Source of the DNA: Conoideocrella luteorostrata
Taxonomy: Eukaryota > Ascomycota > Sordariomycetes > Hypocreales > Clavicipitaceae
Length of the DNA stretch: 64,000 bases
NCBI GenBank assembly: GCA_032433595.1
Contig: JASWJB010000031.1
Coordinates: forward strand, 124,001-188,000
Reading direction: 5' to 3'
Positions 21,638-34,456 of the stretch are shown here, piece after piece. Numbering within the stretch: the stretch's first letter is position 1; each line of letters starts with the position of its first letter. The translations under genes were made by a program, and so were the position numbers. The notes beneath the pieces were generated by a model. It saw only the letters and a program-made list of their open reading frames with translations. It was not told where the DNA came from and made no database searches.

Positions 21638-22950
21638 GGCGGGTTAGCAGCTGTATCTAATGGTATGACTGAAAAAGTAGCTGAATGAAGCAGCATGTCT
21701 TTTGCATCCTTCATTAAATACGTACTTGGAAGGTCGAGAGAAGAGAAACCGCAGGGGATCAGTTGAACGCATAGAATGCGGTTACGAAAATCTTCCTGGG
21801 TAAGAGGGGTTTTTCGTCGCGCTGGCTGGGGTTCGCCGTGGACAACTGCTGGGCAGCGTGGCTTCCACAGACGAAAGGAGTATAAATATTAATTTGAACG
21901 ATAAAAACCCATAGGGAATCCGCGGGACACTATTCCTAGGTCAAAAGGAACTGGAATGGCAGCAGCTGAGCAGAGTATGTGGTCGTGTGACGTTTGTGGT
22001 AGCAAGAAGAATGGATGCCGTTGACTTTGGTGGAGGCCAAACAGAGTTTTCCCACGCTCGACAGATTTGGGCAGCGGGTGCTCGCACTAGCAATGACGTA
22101 GGGCTTTCCTTATGTGCACCCGGAAACTCATAAAGAAAAAATCAATAGGTCATGGGAGAAGCAAGCGCAGTCAGAGCCGTAGGATAAAGGAAACAGACTC
22201 TCTAAGCTTTTAAAGGCAAACAAATTTTACTCGCAAGCGACGACGGACGTCCACGAGGTAAAAAGTAGTTTTTGCGGAGGTCGCACTACAGATTCTTCTT
22301 CGTACGTGTAAATAAATTTTCCTAGCCCTCGTTGTGTTGTGTGGGACGACAACTACCTTGGATTGGCACAACTGGCAGCACTAAGACTTTTTGACAATTG
22401 CAGGGGATGACATGGCTGTAAGCATCGGGGAGGAACGCCAATGCTCCATTGGTTCTGTTGTCCTGATCGAATTCTTTGGCGGTCAATCTCCTGTATCCAA
22501 CCTCGCACTAGACGCCTCTGACTTGTCAGAGACCGTCGGGCCGCTTTCGGTCCCCGCTCTCTTGCGACGCTCGCTCTAGTTGACTGGAGGGCTGCGAGAC
22601 ACGCAGAGAGGGGATACGGGCCAGACCAAGTTCAGCCGTCGAGGGCCACGCTACGCCGCGCCACGCCACACTAATTATCCAGCATATTAGTTACTTATTG
22701 GTATAATCCGTTCTACTCCGTAGAGCGTATGTACCGGTTTGCCGCCCTTAAAATAACTCCACGGATATTTCTATGCTTGTCTATACGACAGCGTGACATG
22801 CACAAACTAGCAAAGCTTAGGGTCAAGGAAATGGCACGTATTGACATGTAACATTGAAGTTGGTAGCGCAATACTTTGTCTCAATACTGTCCTGCGTTGC
22901 ATAAAGACAAGTCGTCCTGGACGACCTTCTGCTCACCGGGATCGGCTCTG
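21638..22950. other. Intergenic, promoter side of AdoMet decarboxylase, no gene seen
   Basis: A TATAAATA-like string is at 21881-21890 on the plus strand. TACTCCGTA is present at 22714-22722. Short frames only; no recognisable product. Confidence 0.5.
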
Positions 22951-23011
22951 CACGAACAAAATACTACTAGTTGTTCTCGGCACACCGACAACTAGAAGAA
23001 TTTTGTCCGTG
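22951..23011. repeat. Imperfect inverted repeat / hairpin with 24-bp stem
   Basis: Arms 22951-22974 and 22988-23011 are reverse complements at 21 of 24 positions, with a 13-nt loop that itself can pair CGG with CCG. Flanking bases (from about 22930 and to about 23035) keep weaker inverted similarity. A TACTCCGTAC motif follows at 23080-23089. Could be a decayed foldback element or a structured small RNA. Confidence 0.65.
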
Positions 23012-23501
23012 AAAAGCAGCTGCCTGCGAGCAGGACGGGACCAAGAGCGGTTCCAAGCTGTCCGTGAACTCGCATAACATACTCCGTACTCGGTATGCGT
23101 TTCCTGATTTGACTTTCGAGTAGTTACTCCACACACTTATGGACTAGATTTAAGGCAAAGGGGGATCTCTCCTTGACAATTTCGTTTGTCCACATCACGG
23201 GTCACAAAGCCATGATCATGGTGGAGCGTGTGGCCCTCCCACGTTCTTGAGTTGCTGCCCAACCCCTTGTGCAGCCAGCGTCAGGCGCAGTGCGCTGTTG
23301 TGTCTGACAATCTTCGCCCTTTTGGCTTCAGCTACCGACATATGACGAGGATTAATCATAAATCTCGTCTCATCTCGGGTTGCTTCATAGAAATTTCATG
23401 TGCACAACAGGCATGTCGGTCGCACAACCTTCAGGGTTCGCAGCTTCAGCTATTGTGGCTGATTGCACAGGTCGCACCCCAGGAAGAAGAGGTTTCTAAT
23501 C
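23012..23501. other. Intergenic, 3' flank of the CFD1 gene
   Basis: No coding frame with a recognisable domain. Contains one TACTCCGTAC (23080-23089). Confidence 0.5.
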
Positions 23502-24557
23502 TCAATTTTGACTGGAAATTCTCGTCACTAGCCTACTGGTGATATCTTTGAGAAGAGGCGACAGAGCGCAATATCTATACTTGTCAACAAGACTGCTGTC
23601 ATTGTTGGGCGTGCCACTGCCTTGGCCGCTCTCGAGGCTGGTTGAAGACATGTCCTGTCCGTTGACCCGCGTTCCCTCGGGATACTGCGGCCGTCGGCCT
23701 TGCTCGACCAAAAGAAGAAACTGCTCATCAATAGGTAGGGAGCCTAAGAACGGCACTTTAAATTCTTCAGCCATACTTTGGCCGCCTCCAGAGCCGAATA
23801 TATCGGTGCACTCGGAGCAATGAGGGCAGACGTAGCCGCTCATGTTTTCCACCACGCCCAATACCTGGATACCGGTCTTGAAGCAAAAGTTAAGCTCTTT
23901 CCGCACATCGGATGTAGAAACAGCTTGCGGGGTTGTAACGACGACCGCTCCAGCGACCTGGCTGGGCAGAGCCTCGCTTTGCAGAGTTTCTGCTAGCGAG
24001 ATATGCTCATCACTCGTCCCTGGTGGCGTATCGATTATCAGGTAATCTGTTTCGTCCCAAAGCACGTCTCGAATGAATTGTCTGATCATTGCCGTTTTCT
24101 TGGGCCCTCTCCAGACTACTGCGTCGCCTCGCTTGGAGAGCAGGAAGCCCAAGCTCATGGCGTGCAAACTCCCCAATCCCTTGCTGGCATCCTTTTCATG
24201 AACGGGAACGGGAGCCCAGCCACCCGGAACTTGTGTGACCTTTGCTTCTTCAATGGAGAGCATCCTGGGGATGGATGGCCCAGTGAGATCAACATCCAGA
24301 ATGCCAACGGAATGACCGGCCTGTGACACAGATAGTGCAAGCTGTGTCGCCACTGAAGATTTGCCGACTCCGCCCTTGCCGGACAGAACCTAGTAAACGC
24401 AGAGTATCAGCAGTGCCATTTTCTTTGTTTCTATTCTTGCCGGGTTCAATTTCGTTTCAATCCGGGTTTCTGTTTCTTGCGTTCTTGCTCGGACGCATTG
24501 GCGAGATTGCGCAATGTGGCTTACCAATATTATGTGCTTGACCTTGCCCAGACCCAT
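23502..24557 (-). CDS. CFD1: Cytosolic Fe-S cluster assembly factor CFD1 (NUBP2-type P-loop ATPase)
   Basis: Exon 1 is only 11 codons, 24557-24525 ([11 protein letters not shown]), then a 135-nt intron (gtaagc...ctag), and exon 2 is 24389-23502. The 306-residue protein carries the deviant Walker A GKGGVGKS at about 15-22, the Mrp/NBP35 signature region, and the cluster-binding pair Cys199 and Cys202 in VCPHCSEC. There is no N-terminal four-Cys ferredoxin-like motif, which separates CFD1 from NBP35. With NBP35 it forms the CIA scaffold that assembles 4Fe-4S clusters for cytosolic and nuclear apoproteins. The C-terminal extension, rich in Ser and Gly, is longer than in yeast as I recall. Confidence 0.92.
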
Positions 24558-25831
24558 GTTGCATCGATATCCGTATGCAGTGGCTAATATGTGTGTTGCA
24601 CGGAGTAGTGTGCATGCAGTCTTGGCTAAAATGTGCAAAGCAGGACATACATCACACACCAGGACGCCAAGATCACCTGCAATAAGAAGGATAGTTTGAC
24701 AACAAGATGCAATTGAAGAGAGTCGAAAAGCAGCGTCGCGCGGGGGAGGGGGAAATCCAGCTTAGTCGTGGGTTGGAAGTGAATGGAGATGGATTGATTT
24801 GAAAGCAAAGAAATGTGCTTTCGCTGGCTGGTGGGGCCGATGGCGGCCTGCCTGGCCCCCGCGGCTGGGGTCTGCTAGACTCGCTGGTTCAAAACGGGCT
24901 GGGTGCTTATACCATCTCGAATACAGCGGGCTGATGGCTTGAGCCTCACTGAGCCTGCTGCCGACCCGTGAGCTAGTAGGGGGTAGACTGGATCATATCG
25001 CGCGGAGCTTGGGTCTCTAGCCATGTCTCTCTATCATGTTTAGCTACATTCGTGAATTTGGGGGTTACAGCCTTGCCCCGTTCTCTCTTTTAAAGTTTGT
25101 TGACCTTACTCCGTACTTTCATCCGACCGGTATGCCCGCAGACATGAACGTTTCTCATGTGAAGCGTACTCCGACGCCTCGGACCATGCAGTAACTAAGT
25201 GCATGAAACTTAGTAGCTACTTCCGAAACACCCTGGGAAGATGACAGCTGGCTCGGAGTCATCTCTGCATGCACGCCTTGCACTATTCATGCATGTAACC
25301 ACTCCCATCGACATCGACGGGAGTGTCGCCCGGAGTTGCCCAGATGCAGGTAGTTGGTTCTGCCCGATAAGCAACCTGATCCTCTCTTCTGATTAGTCGC
25401 CACCAGCATACTAACAACGGCGAAAGTTTCAGACGTTATCATATGGCTGCACACACCGCTATGGCCAAATCTTGTTCTGGCTGGAAATCGACACTCATCA
25501 TGTGTACTTGTCGGCGAAGCACTTGAATCACAGTTTGCCTACAGTACGGTTGCTACTGTACTGCTGCTGAGCATGGTTATGTGGCAAAAGTGCATCCTGA
25601 CGTTATTGACTCTAATAAACTCTCAAATTGTATCGCCTGCTAAAAAGTCATCATCCTTGTTCAATCTATCGAACATGTCCCGTCAAATGGTCGCTCTCGG
25701 CGCCAAGATATATTGGCCAAAATATGACCATCCCAATATACGCCGACGTCTAGTCTCTTGTATCCAATAAAGCCCGAGGCATGTGTGCCACGCCATCCCA
25801 ATGTCATATATCATTTCAAGATGTTGCAACA
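24558..25831. other. Intergenic, 1.27 kb: CFD1 promoter and 3' flank of the four-TM gene
   Basis: Holds TACTCCGTAC at 25107-25116 and a related GTACTCCGAC near 25167. No gene recognised. Confidence 0.5.
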
Positions 25832-26868
25832 CTATCGGCCAGTCCCATCACTCTCAAAACGAACCACGCCTCTAGAGAATGCAAACGTTGAGCAGCCTCT
25901 CGCGTCGTAGCCCAATAACTCTCCTTGCGGCACCTGCGAAACTGGTTGTGTAAACTTCACAATTGGCCCTCCTTCGATTGTGAATCCAATGAATTCGGCC
26001 TGCATGTCGCTGCATTTGTCGTCGTCTCTAGCATTTTGAATCGTGTTTCTGTGACAAGCTGGTTAGACATAGATGCATTATAGGTACAGTCCACACACAA
26101 GGTAAGAGACGGCAAGAGGCGGCAAGGGCCGCTGGATAGGTACTCACGCTTGGCTGATAGGCGGTCCCTGACTGTCGTCCGATGACAAAGTATTTGGGCG
26201 TCGCAGCTTCTTGACGCGCTTCTTGGTGCAATCGTGAATCAAGTGCAGCACACCTGCAATCACAAGAACCGGAGTTCCCAATGCAAGTGCCCACGGCCTG
26301 GATGCATGAGTCAGCTTTACATCTCGCAGTTACGTTAAATGGTGGTTGCAGGAGTCACATACGGGTGTTTCCGATTGCGTAGAGAATGCCCGAGAGCTAG
26401 AATAATCCCCATAATGGCGATCAACGAACCAACCTGTATCATCGTCCATGTTGACCAGTAGAGTGACATCAGGTCTTCGCCGTCACAAAACTGCAAGGCT
26501 AAAAGAGCATATGCCTCCATGATAACTATGGCTGCAGACACGAGCACACATCCTAAACAGAGAAGGATATAAAGCCGTAGTACTTTTGCTCGTTTCTTTG
26601 GATCTGAGTCAAGTCTTTCTATGGCTTCTTGCCCTCTGTAGAGATTCCTGTTAGCTTATGGAAATGAACCGAGGGCAGCAACAGGGGGGATAACAACATA
26701 TGTTATTGGTACATACCTGGTGTAGAGCCACGACCCGAAGAATAGAACCAGCAAGTTTGTGATGAACATTGTGAAGTATATTATTTTGAAGTGCCGCGTG
26801 TCCAGATTTGCTGCAAACTGTGCATATTTGTGGCAGAGTCGAGGGTCAACTTCGACTGGGGCCGCCAT
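25832..26868 (-). CDS. Predicted four-TM membrane protein of unknown function
   Basis: Four exons on the minus strand, 26868-26717, 26647-26363, 26297-26148 and 26048-25832, give 267 residues. Donors are gtatgt, gtatgt and gtgagt, and all phases agree. Hydrophobic segments lie at about residues 29-49, 70-98, 112-136 and 147-167. A basic linker (KKRVKKLRR) follows. The C-terminal 100 residues are soluble and end in a Gly/Phe/Arg-rich segment (RGCSTFAFSRGVVRFESDGTGR). I do not recognise the family. The topology suggests a small integral membrane protein with a cytosolic or lumenal C-terminal domain. The neighbours CFD1 and the CobW GTPase give no clear hint of function. Confidence 0.6.
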
Positions 26869-29180
26869 CTTAACGTTGGAACTTGATTACCGGTTAACAT
26901 ATGAATCTTGTTCGTGTTTGAGAATATGGATGATGTCCGGGGCAATCCCCAGATACTTGGCACAGAGATATCACCTCTTTAAGTATACCTGTCAAGAGTG
27001 GATCTGAACGGGCAGGCTAAAGAGTTACCCGGAGAGTTTGACTTTCTGAAAGTTGGTTCGTGTATCAATGTGTTCTCGGGAGGCACGGAACTGGCTGACG
27101 GGTGTGTTTGGGACGAGGAGCTTGTTATACCTTATCGGAGACCGGGGATCCACGCCGGCATAATACAGATACAGGCTTGCCCGCATGCATCGCAACCTTT
27201 TTCAAGTGAAACAGGCCCAATCACATAGAACTTTGATAAGTGACGCGCAATCATGGTACACAGTCGTGCAGAGCAGTATGTTTGCCAAGGCTAGGTTGTC
27301 TTGAAACTTGAGCACGGCAGTGGGACATGCTGACAAGGGGACCTTGGTTTGCGCGGTCCTTGGCTCCCCCGGACGTTTTCCGCTATAAGATTAGAACGTT
27401 CCTCACAGCCTTGATGTTGAGTAACGCTCAAGCAGTTGCATAATCCAAGTGACGTGGTTGTGCCGTATTTGTCGTAGATTAGGGGAAAAGCCATCTGGAA
27501 TATTCTCAATGTTACGACTGTAACCACTGGCCACGTTTATCTAAGGTAGCCAACCAGCCAACTTATCGAACATGAATCACGCATATTGACTGTTACGGCC
27601 CTAGGAGTATCATCCACCGTGTATGGAAGTAACCAAGTCGATCTTTTCTTGTAACAGGGGTGTCGTGACGGTGGGAGCAGGTGAGTTGGTTTTGCTTGTT
27701 GCTTAATCCAGTCTGTGCGCTGGCTGGGTGCTGCCAAGACGCTTGAAGAAGTGCCGACTGTCCTGGAGCTGCTTTGCCAGAGCCAGGATACCACTTCCGG
27801 CACATTCATTCGCCGCGCTATCCCCCTATCACCGTGTGCTCATAAGCTAATCCGTAGTGCCCAATGCCTACTCCGTACATGCGTAGGGCGAAGAGGAGGC
27901 TTGGCCACAATCTTAAATGCCTGGTGGGGAGCGATCGGCACCCGTCTAGCCGGAGCAATACGGCGCCCAAAGTGAACAGGGCGTTCGGTGCCAAGCCGCC
28001 CAAGGAACGGATCCGGCTTGTGGGGGCCAGTTCTTGATGATAAGAGGCGTTACTTTGCCCAGGGATCGAAATCTATTAAGCGGTTCTCACACTCAAGGCT
28101 GACAGATTCCTTCGTCGCCGTGGTACGCAGAGGTACTTCGTGGTACAGACCGCAGTCGACACCAGGGTCATCAATCTTACACAGCAGCAAACCCCCTTGG
28201 ATTGATCACATATTGGCCGGGATAAATAGGGAGGAACGCCGAAATCCTCGAATCTGAAGATGGGGAGGGGCAGATTCCAAAATCTCTGCTAGATCTCAGA
28301 TTCGTGCCATTTTCGTACGACCATGGAAGGGTTATGCTTAATTTTAGCGCTACCACGTTGTGGTGAACAGCCTCTGTGTCCACGCAGGAAATGAAACAGC
28401 GCGCCGTTACTCCGTACAATGATCTCATCCATTCCCTGGACAGAGTGTGCATTCCAGAGGCACAAAACAGCGTTAGACAGGAGCCTCTAACAGCCAATCA
28501 CCTTGACTCATGTGCGCTGTGGTAACAAGGATGCGACACAAACACGAGCCAACTGTGCTTTCGTACTAGCATAACCTTTTCTGAGACATGCTAAGCCACA
28601 GCAGCGCGCCCGCGCCAAGACTGAGATAAGAGTCAGTGGTGGGAAAATTTTGGACAACAGATGGCCAATCATAGTACCCCGTAAAGTTCACAACGGAGAG
28701 TACTCCATATAATACAGCACGAAGCTGGACGGTGTACGTTAGAGAAACAGACCTGGGGCTGACCGCTGAAGGCTTATTTGGTCTGGTGCCGCAAGCGTGG
28801 GGGCTGTAACTGATGTACTTAAACTAATTTTTTGGCTAAGCATGTCTAGATTCTTGTGACGGTTTCTTGTGCACCTTGTTGTTTCTTGAGCACCGTGGGT
28901 AGCGTATTACTGCCACCCCGACGGGTAACACGTGTACCCATGTGAGATGCGTAGTTCGGCGGTACGCCTGGAGAGTTTTAGGACAACAAGGTTGTCTGCT
29001 CAGAAGGCCGAGAAGAGCGGTGATTGATCCGTTCTTCTTTACGCCCTTCGGGCCGCTTACTAACGTGGTTTTCGTTGCCACGCCGAAGTTGAGTGGTGAT
29101 CTACGTGTAAAGGTGGTCATTGAGGATGTATACGCCTGTGAGAAGGAACAAGTCGAGGGAAACAGATCAAAGTATATTTC
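26869..29180. other. Intergenic, 2.3 kb, no gene seen
   Basis: Contains TACTCCGTAC at 27869-27878 and 28408-28417. A minus-strand frame at 28836-29120 has no recognisable features. The last part is the 3' flank of the CobW-type gene. Confidence 0.5.
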
Positions 29181-31366
29181 TTAGGCAGCTACTTTTTGGT
29201 GCTTTCCGATCACATTATGTTTCAAGCCATGAACATGGTTGTGGCCCTCATGGCCCTCGTCGTCCATGTCTTCGTCTTCGTCATCGTCCTCAGTCCAATC
29301 TGGGAACCCGTCATCAAACACATCCTGTAAGGCATCTACTCGGTCCGATGGGTCGAGTTTTTCGTCTCGCATCACGCTCTCCCACTTGATCATCTCCTCA
29401 TCTGTAAGAAGACACTCATCAAGCAACTTCTCCAAGTTGGCATGGTCCAGCTTCTCTCCGATGAAGACAAGTTCTTGACGTCGGTCGCCCCACTCACCAC
29501 CCTTCTTGATGTCATGCTGGACAAGCGAGTCAACCTCTTTGTCTCCGGTCACGTACTCTTCCGGGGGAATGGTGCAAAACCAGGGCCGACCACCAGTCAT
29601 GGTTAGCATTGCCCCAGCCTGTGACCAGTCTCCCGCTCTGTGGGGTCGAGTAGCAAGAAAGAATTCCCCCTTTGAGCGGAACAGTCGAGTAAAGGTAGGG
29701 TGAGCACGTTTGTTCTTCAGGATGACATCGTTTGACGGGATATCCATGTCGTCGACATCCATGTCTCCCTCTGTAGTTGCTTGCTTGGTTGGGGTCTCAT
29801 TCAGAGATGGCACAGTCCGCGCGGTAGACGCGGAACTCTTCTCTGATTGCTCAGAAGAGCTGCTGCGTCGGTCGGAACCAGACACAGATCCTGAGCTCTG
29901 ATGCCCCTCCTGCACGTCCATGTCGACATCCATGTTGTCATTGACCGGGGCTTTCTCGCCACCGTCTTCGTCCATTTCATCTTCGTCCTCGTCCTCATCC
30001 TCATCCTCGTCGTCTGGATGCTCCATCTGAAGGATAAACTTATCATACAGCAAAGCGAACAGCCTTCGAGGATGGAACGGTCTGTATCTGGAATAGATGA
30101 AACTCTGCACGTTGTACTCTTCTGTTTCAGGCTTTGGGGTAAGAACATTGCGACCATTGACCTATAATTATCAACAGTCAGCGTGCTTGCGATTGAATCG
30201 TACTGTACAATGCGCTAAACGTACCTCTCGGACAGTCATGGCATGAAGATCCTGTAACCATCCATACCCGGACTGAGCGACGTCCAGCCTGAAGAGACCA
30301 GTATTGACAATTTCTTTGACGTCCACTTTACCCCGAGTGGACTCAATGATCTTGGCGCGATGGTTGAGCTTCTGGATCAAGCTCTTAGCCTCTTCTCGAG
30401 TTTCTTTGTTGATCTATATAGGCTATTAGCATCTTGTAGGACTTATCTAGTTGATCAATACTTACCATGTCAACTTTGTTTAGGATGATGACATCGGCAA
30501 ACTCGATTTGGTCAACCATCAAGTCCGAGACGGTTCTCTCATCTTCCGGGGTGACATCATCGCGACGAGACGACAGCAGATCGGCAGTGTCAAAGTCATT
30601 CAACATTGTGAATGCATCAATAACGGTGACTGTGGTGTCGAGCGAGGCGAACTTTTCAAGTCCCCCGGCTGCTTTCCTATGATGATATGTCAGCCGCCGC
30701 CAAGAAGAAGATGGGACAGAAATTTGGAAAATGCTTACAGTTGCTTCAGGACCTTGACAGTGTTCTCGTCCAAGGGCATCGCTGTCTCGATATTTGCCAG
30801 CTCACCCATCTGCTCTGCCAAACGAGAGTCGAAAGTCTCAGCGACCTGCTCTGGTTCACTGATGCCGCTGCTCTCGATAATAATGTAATCGAATTGCTCC
30901 AACTGAGAAATGCGCACCAGCTCCTCCAGAAGATCTCCTCTGAGTGTGCAGCAGATGCAACCATTCTGCAGAGCAATGACCTTTTCTTCCGTCTTCGTCA
31001 GGCTGTGGGTCTTCTTAATCAAGGCGGCATCGATGTTGATTCTGAAGAAGGGAGATTGTTAGCGTGACCACAGCTGGGAGGGGAGGGTGGCATAAGCACT
31101 CACGCGCCGATATCATTGACAACAACTGCGATTTTCATGCCATGTTCGGCACGAAGAATATGTTGCAAAAGAGTTGTCTTGCCAGCTCCCTGTAAGTGTT
31201 TTGTCAGACGTTGCACATTCTCCGGGTTTGAAAACAAATGGACACGCACCAAGAATCCCGACAAAAGGGTGACCGGGAGAGCCTTTTTCGGAACGCTCAT
31301 CTTGGCAGACTTCTTCTTCGACTTCTTGCTAGCCGAAGACTGGCCAGTTCGTCTGGAGGGACGCAT
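29181..31366 (-). CDS. CobW/COG0523 P-loop GTPase, putative zinc metallochaperone (ZNG1/CBWD type)
   Basis: Six exons, 31366-31250, 31189-31104, 31041-30739, 30676-30466, 30413-30225 and 30161-29181, with consistent phases, give 628 residues. Walker A GFLGAGKTT is at 37-45 and is split by intron 1. The family's metal motif CICC is at Cys96, Cys98 and Cys99. A SSGISEP segment and the guanine-specificity motif NKVD follow. The CobW C-terminal domain ([18 protein letters not shown]...) is interrupted by a long Asp/Glu-rich, Ser-rich insertion. The C-terminus combines an acidic run with a His-rich stretch ([12 protein letters not shown]), plausible for metal binding. ZNG1 proteins hand zinc to methionine aminopeptidase using GTP. 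Assignment to ZNG1 rather than another COG0523 branch is by general resemblance. Confidence 0.88.
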
Positions 31367-34300
31367 GTTTGAGTGGTAAAGACTGAGTTATCACGACCAA
31401 GAGATTGGAAAACATGAGAACATGACATGAGTAGATTGGTTTCCAAAATCAAACGAGACATTTAAATAGTGCGCCAGCCATTTTCCCCAAATGCATTCCG
31501 CAGGGCTCAAACCTACTACACTCTTCCTTTCCATACCTTTGTGACCCTTGACTACCTGGAGATACTTCCCCGGATTGGGTCATCAAGGTTGGAACCACAA
31601 CCCATTAAGGTAATGTCGCAAACTAATGATGACATTTAAAGCGCTTTGATTGGAGGAGCACCAGACAGGGGCCCATAACATGTCCTGCGTGTACAATCTC
31701 AACGATAATAATATCTGTGCGAGACTGTGGAAAGCAAGTTTGGCTGGTAGGATGAGGAACAAAGTGGTACAGTGAGAATGCCAGATGTACGTGGCTATGT
31801 CGCATCACGTGTTGTCATAATGCATGCATCCACGTTAGTTACAGTCTAAACTCTTCTAATTAGAACACAGCGTACCGAAGAATTTTCTCTATTTCCTTGT
31901 GGAATCAACTTCTCTACTAGCCAAAGCTGTCAAAGGTTATAATATGCAATAATTGCTACGAAACTAGACCATGCTCATTTAGTGTTGACAAAAGCTGTGG
32001 AGGGGGAACAAGTACAGGGGCAGCGTCCGTCTCAACTCATAGGCTTTCGAATAATCAACCAGTCAAAGCCTACCTTTGCTAAAGTGATTCACAGCAGCAG
32101 TAGCAGTCATTCAGGAGTAGTAGTGTATATTGGCAAGGGATTCTACGCATTATAATTGTCCTAATTGGTTCTATCGTCGACTGGGACCGCCTACGTACTT
32201 GTCAACGAAAGTCATTGGCACATCCAGACCTTTGGGAGACTTGACTCTCTTTCCTATGCACAGAGCCGTTAGACCTAATGATCTGCAATATTGGTTTCCC
32301 CAAGCCTTCAGAGTCTAATTATGACTTTCTTCGCCCTCTTGGTATTTGCATAATTATTAGTTACGTACCTGGATGCCAATGTATTGAAACCCTTGCTTTT
32401 CGTCTAGACTGTATTTATGAATGGCCCGCGAAACTTCACCATTTTCGGGCCGTCCCTATCGCTTCCGCTGACGCGATATTTAGCGACGTCGCTGCTGCAT
32501 CTCGTCATTAAAGCTCAAAACCTCTATGAGTATTATTCAACTATACAGCTTTGCCCCACAGCATGTTCCCGGGGAAGATTGTGGCTCCAAAGCCTGCACT
32601 AACAGTCGCCATCAAATACAGAAGCTGACAGTAGTAGAGTTGATAGGTATAGGATAAGGCAGGCATGTCCATTCCTTTTGAAATATCAAAACAAAGTATA
32701 AAGATTGGTGCGCCAAATTGTATTTGGCGACTATGCCTATTACAGACACTGTCTCATAGAAGACTTGTTCCAATTGGCTGGTATATGAACGTTGCTAAAG
32801 CCGGTAGATCAGCTAGCCATACAAGCTTTTAGGAATATAGAAGAGACAGAGAGCCCCCCAAATTGTAATGCCGTTACTTCGAATGATAACCTTCAACGCA
32901 GAGCAGGAAATGACCAAATGACTCAATTTTTGAGACGCACAGACGGCTCTCAAGACTGAGCTGTAAAGTACGTCTGAAATATACGACTTGTTATTGTAAT
33001 AAAAGCTCGCACTTGAGACAAGCAGTGCTGAATAGCCCTCCGTTGGAAGTCTAGCCGGGAATAACATGTACATGACAATCTGCGAGTGACGGGGTGAAAT
33101 TGGGCACTTTTTAAGTAACAGGCAAATGATTCTTCTAATGAGAGCCCACTGTATGTGTAATGTGATGCGATAGTGGTAGACTGAAGCAAGACCGATGGGG
33201 CCGTAACGCTATGCATGATTTTTGTTACAACTAAAACACGAATGTCGAAAAGGGTATTAATCTGCAGGAAACAACTTTGCAGTTGTGCCATACAACGTAT
33301 TTTACATAAATAGTTGAAGATTTCCTCCATTGGTAGATGATCTGCAAGATACGTCTCTAATTTACGTAACATATCCCCCTGCTTCAACATGCATTTTCAA
33401 TCGTTTATTTTAAACCCTCTAGCGCTACTATAGTGATATGGGCAGCCCGGTTGGGCTAGCTCCACGTTCGCCGGGCGGGTCACTTTAACAGGGAACTCTG
33501 TTGTGATCGACGCCAACGGCGAGTATGACTGTTGGTAGCATGATCGGCGGCTACACATGCCATTGTAACTTCCTAATAGCCGTATTTTACACGCTTATTG
33601 TAATCTAATCTCACTGACGATAATCTACATCAGACCTCCTTCCGCATTTCCATCTCTTATTCGGACGATGGCGGGAAAACATGGTCTCATTGGATTGCCG
33701 TTCTGGTGGTGACCGCTTTGCCCGAGACGCAATGATCAGCGGGGCTTCCATCGATAACAGTGGCAACTTTAGGAATGTGCTAATGACGACGAAGATTATA
33801 GCTTTAATGAAAGTGAAAGCTTTGAAATAATTGCAAATTCTTTGATATACTGGTTTCGAGCACACTGATGTTGGACGACTTAAGTGAACTACGTCATCTC
33901 TCAAGATGATGGCTATTCCCGGGGTGAACCTGGTCGTCTTACACCGCTCGCGGCAACGCAATTGTTGTGGCACAGCAGGTGTGCAGTATCTGCGGTACAT
34001 TGGTTGCTAGTTTCACGACGAACGAAAATGGCGAGGCGTCAAGTGGAAATGAAGGTGCCCAAATGAAGGTGACTACGTCAACTAACGGTGGTCGTAGCTG
34101 GAGTGGTTCAGTTGTCACTGGTGACGCCAAGTCACATTGGTCAGGAGTCTTCAATAGACTCTAACAGTCTGGGAGCCGTTAGCCAGCTTTGCCAGTTAAA
34201 GAACTTGAAAATACTTAGGTATGTTGTCACTGTTGGCTTGGAAACGCTTATGCATGAATACGAAACCGCTCAAATGCTACCCTAAGGTGGCTATAACATT

Positions 34301-34456
34301 TAATAGAGTTCTAGTCTGTATATGTTTGACCGAGATCTTACCTGCACTTGAGCAACCGCCTTCAAACTTTCGTACCGCAAATTCGCTGTTATTCAAGTCA
34401 AGACCACCCGCCCTCCCACTGTTCCGACATATCCTGTGGTCGTACAATGTTCTACT
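31367..34456. other. Intergenic, 3.1 kb, AT-richer, no gene seen
   Basis: The first 150 bp should be the CobW-gene promoter. Many short frames are present, none with a signal peptide, domain or intron pattern that I can defend. Possibly decayed repeat DNA, but no element ends were found. Confidence 0.45.

Noticed and set aside
32950..33390. 146-codon minus-strand frame
   Set aside because: Composition and lack of motifs fit a chance frame in AT-rich DNA.
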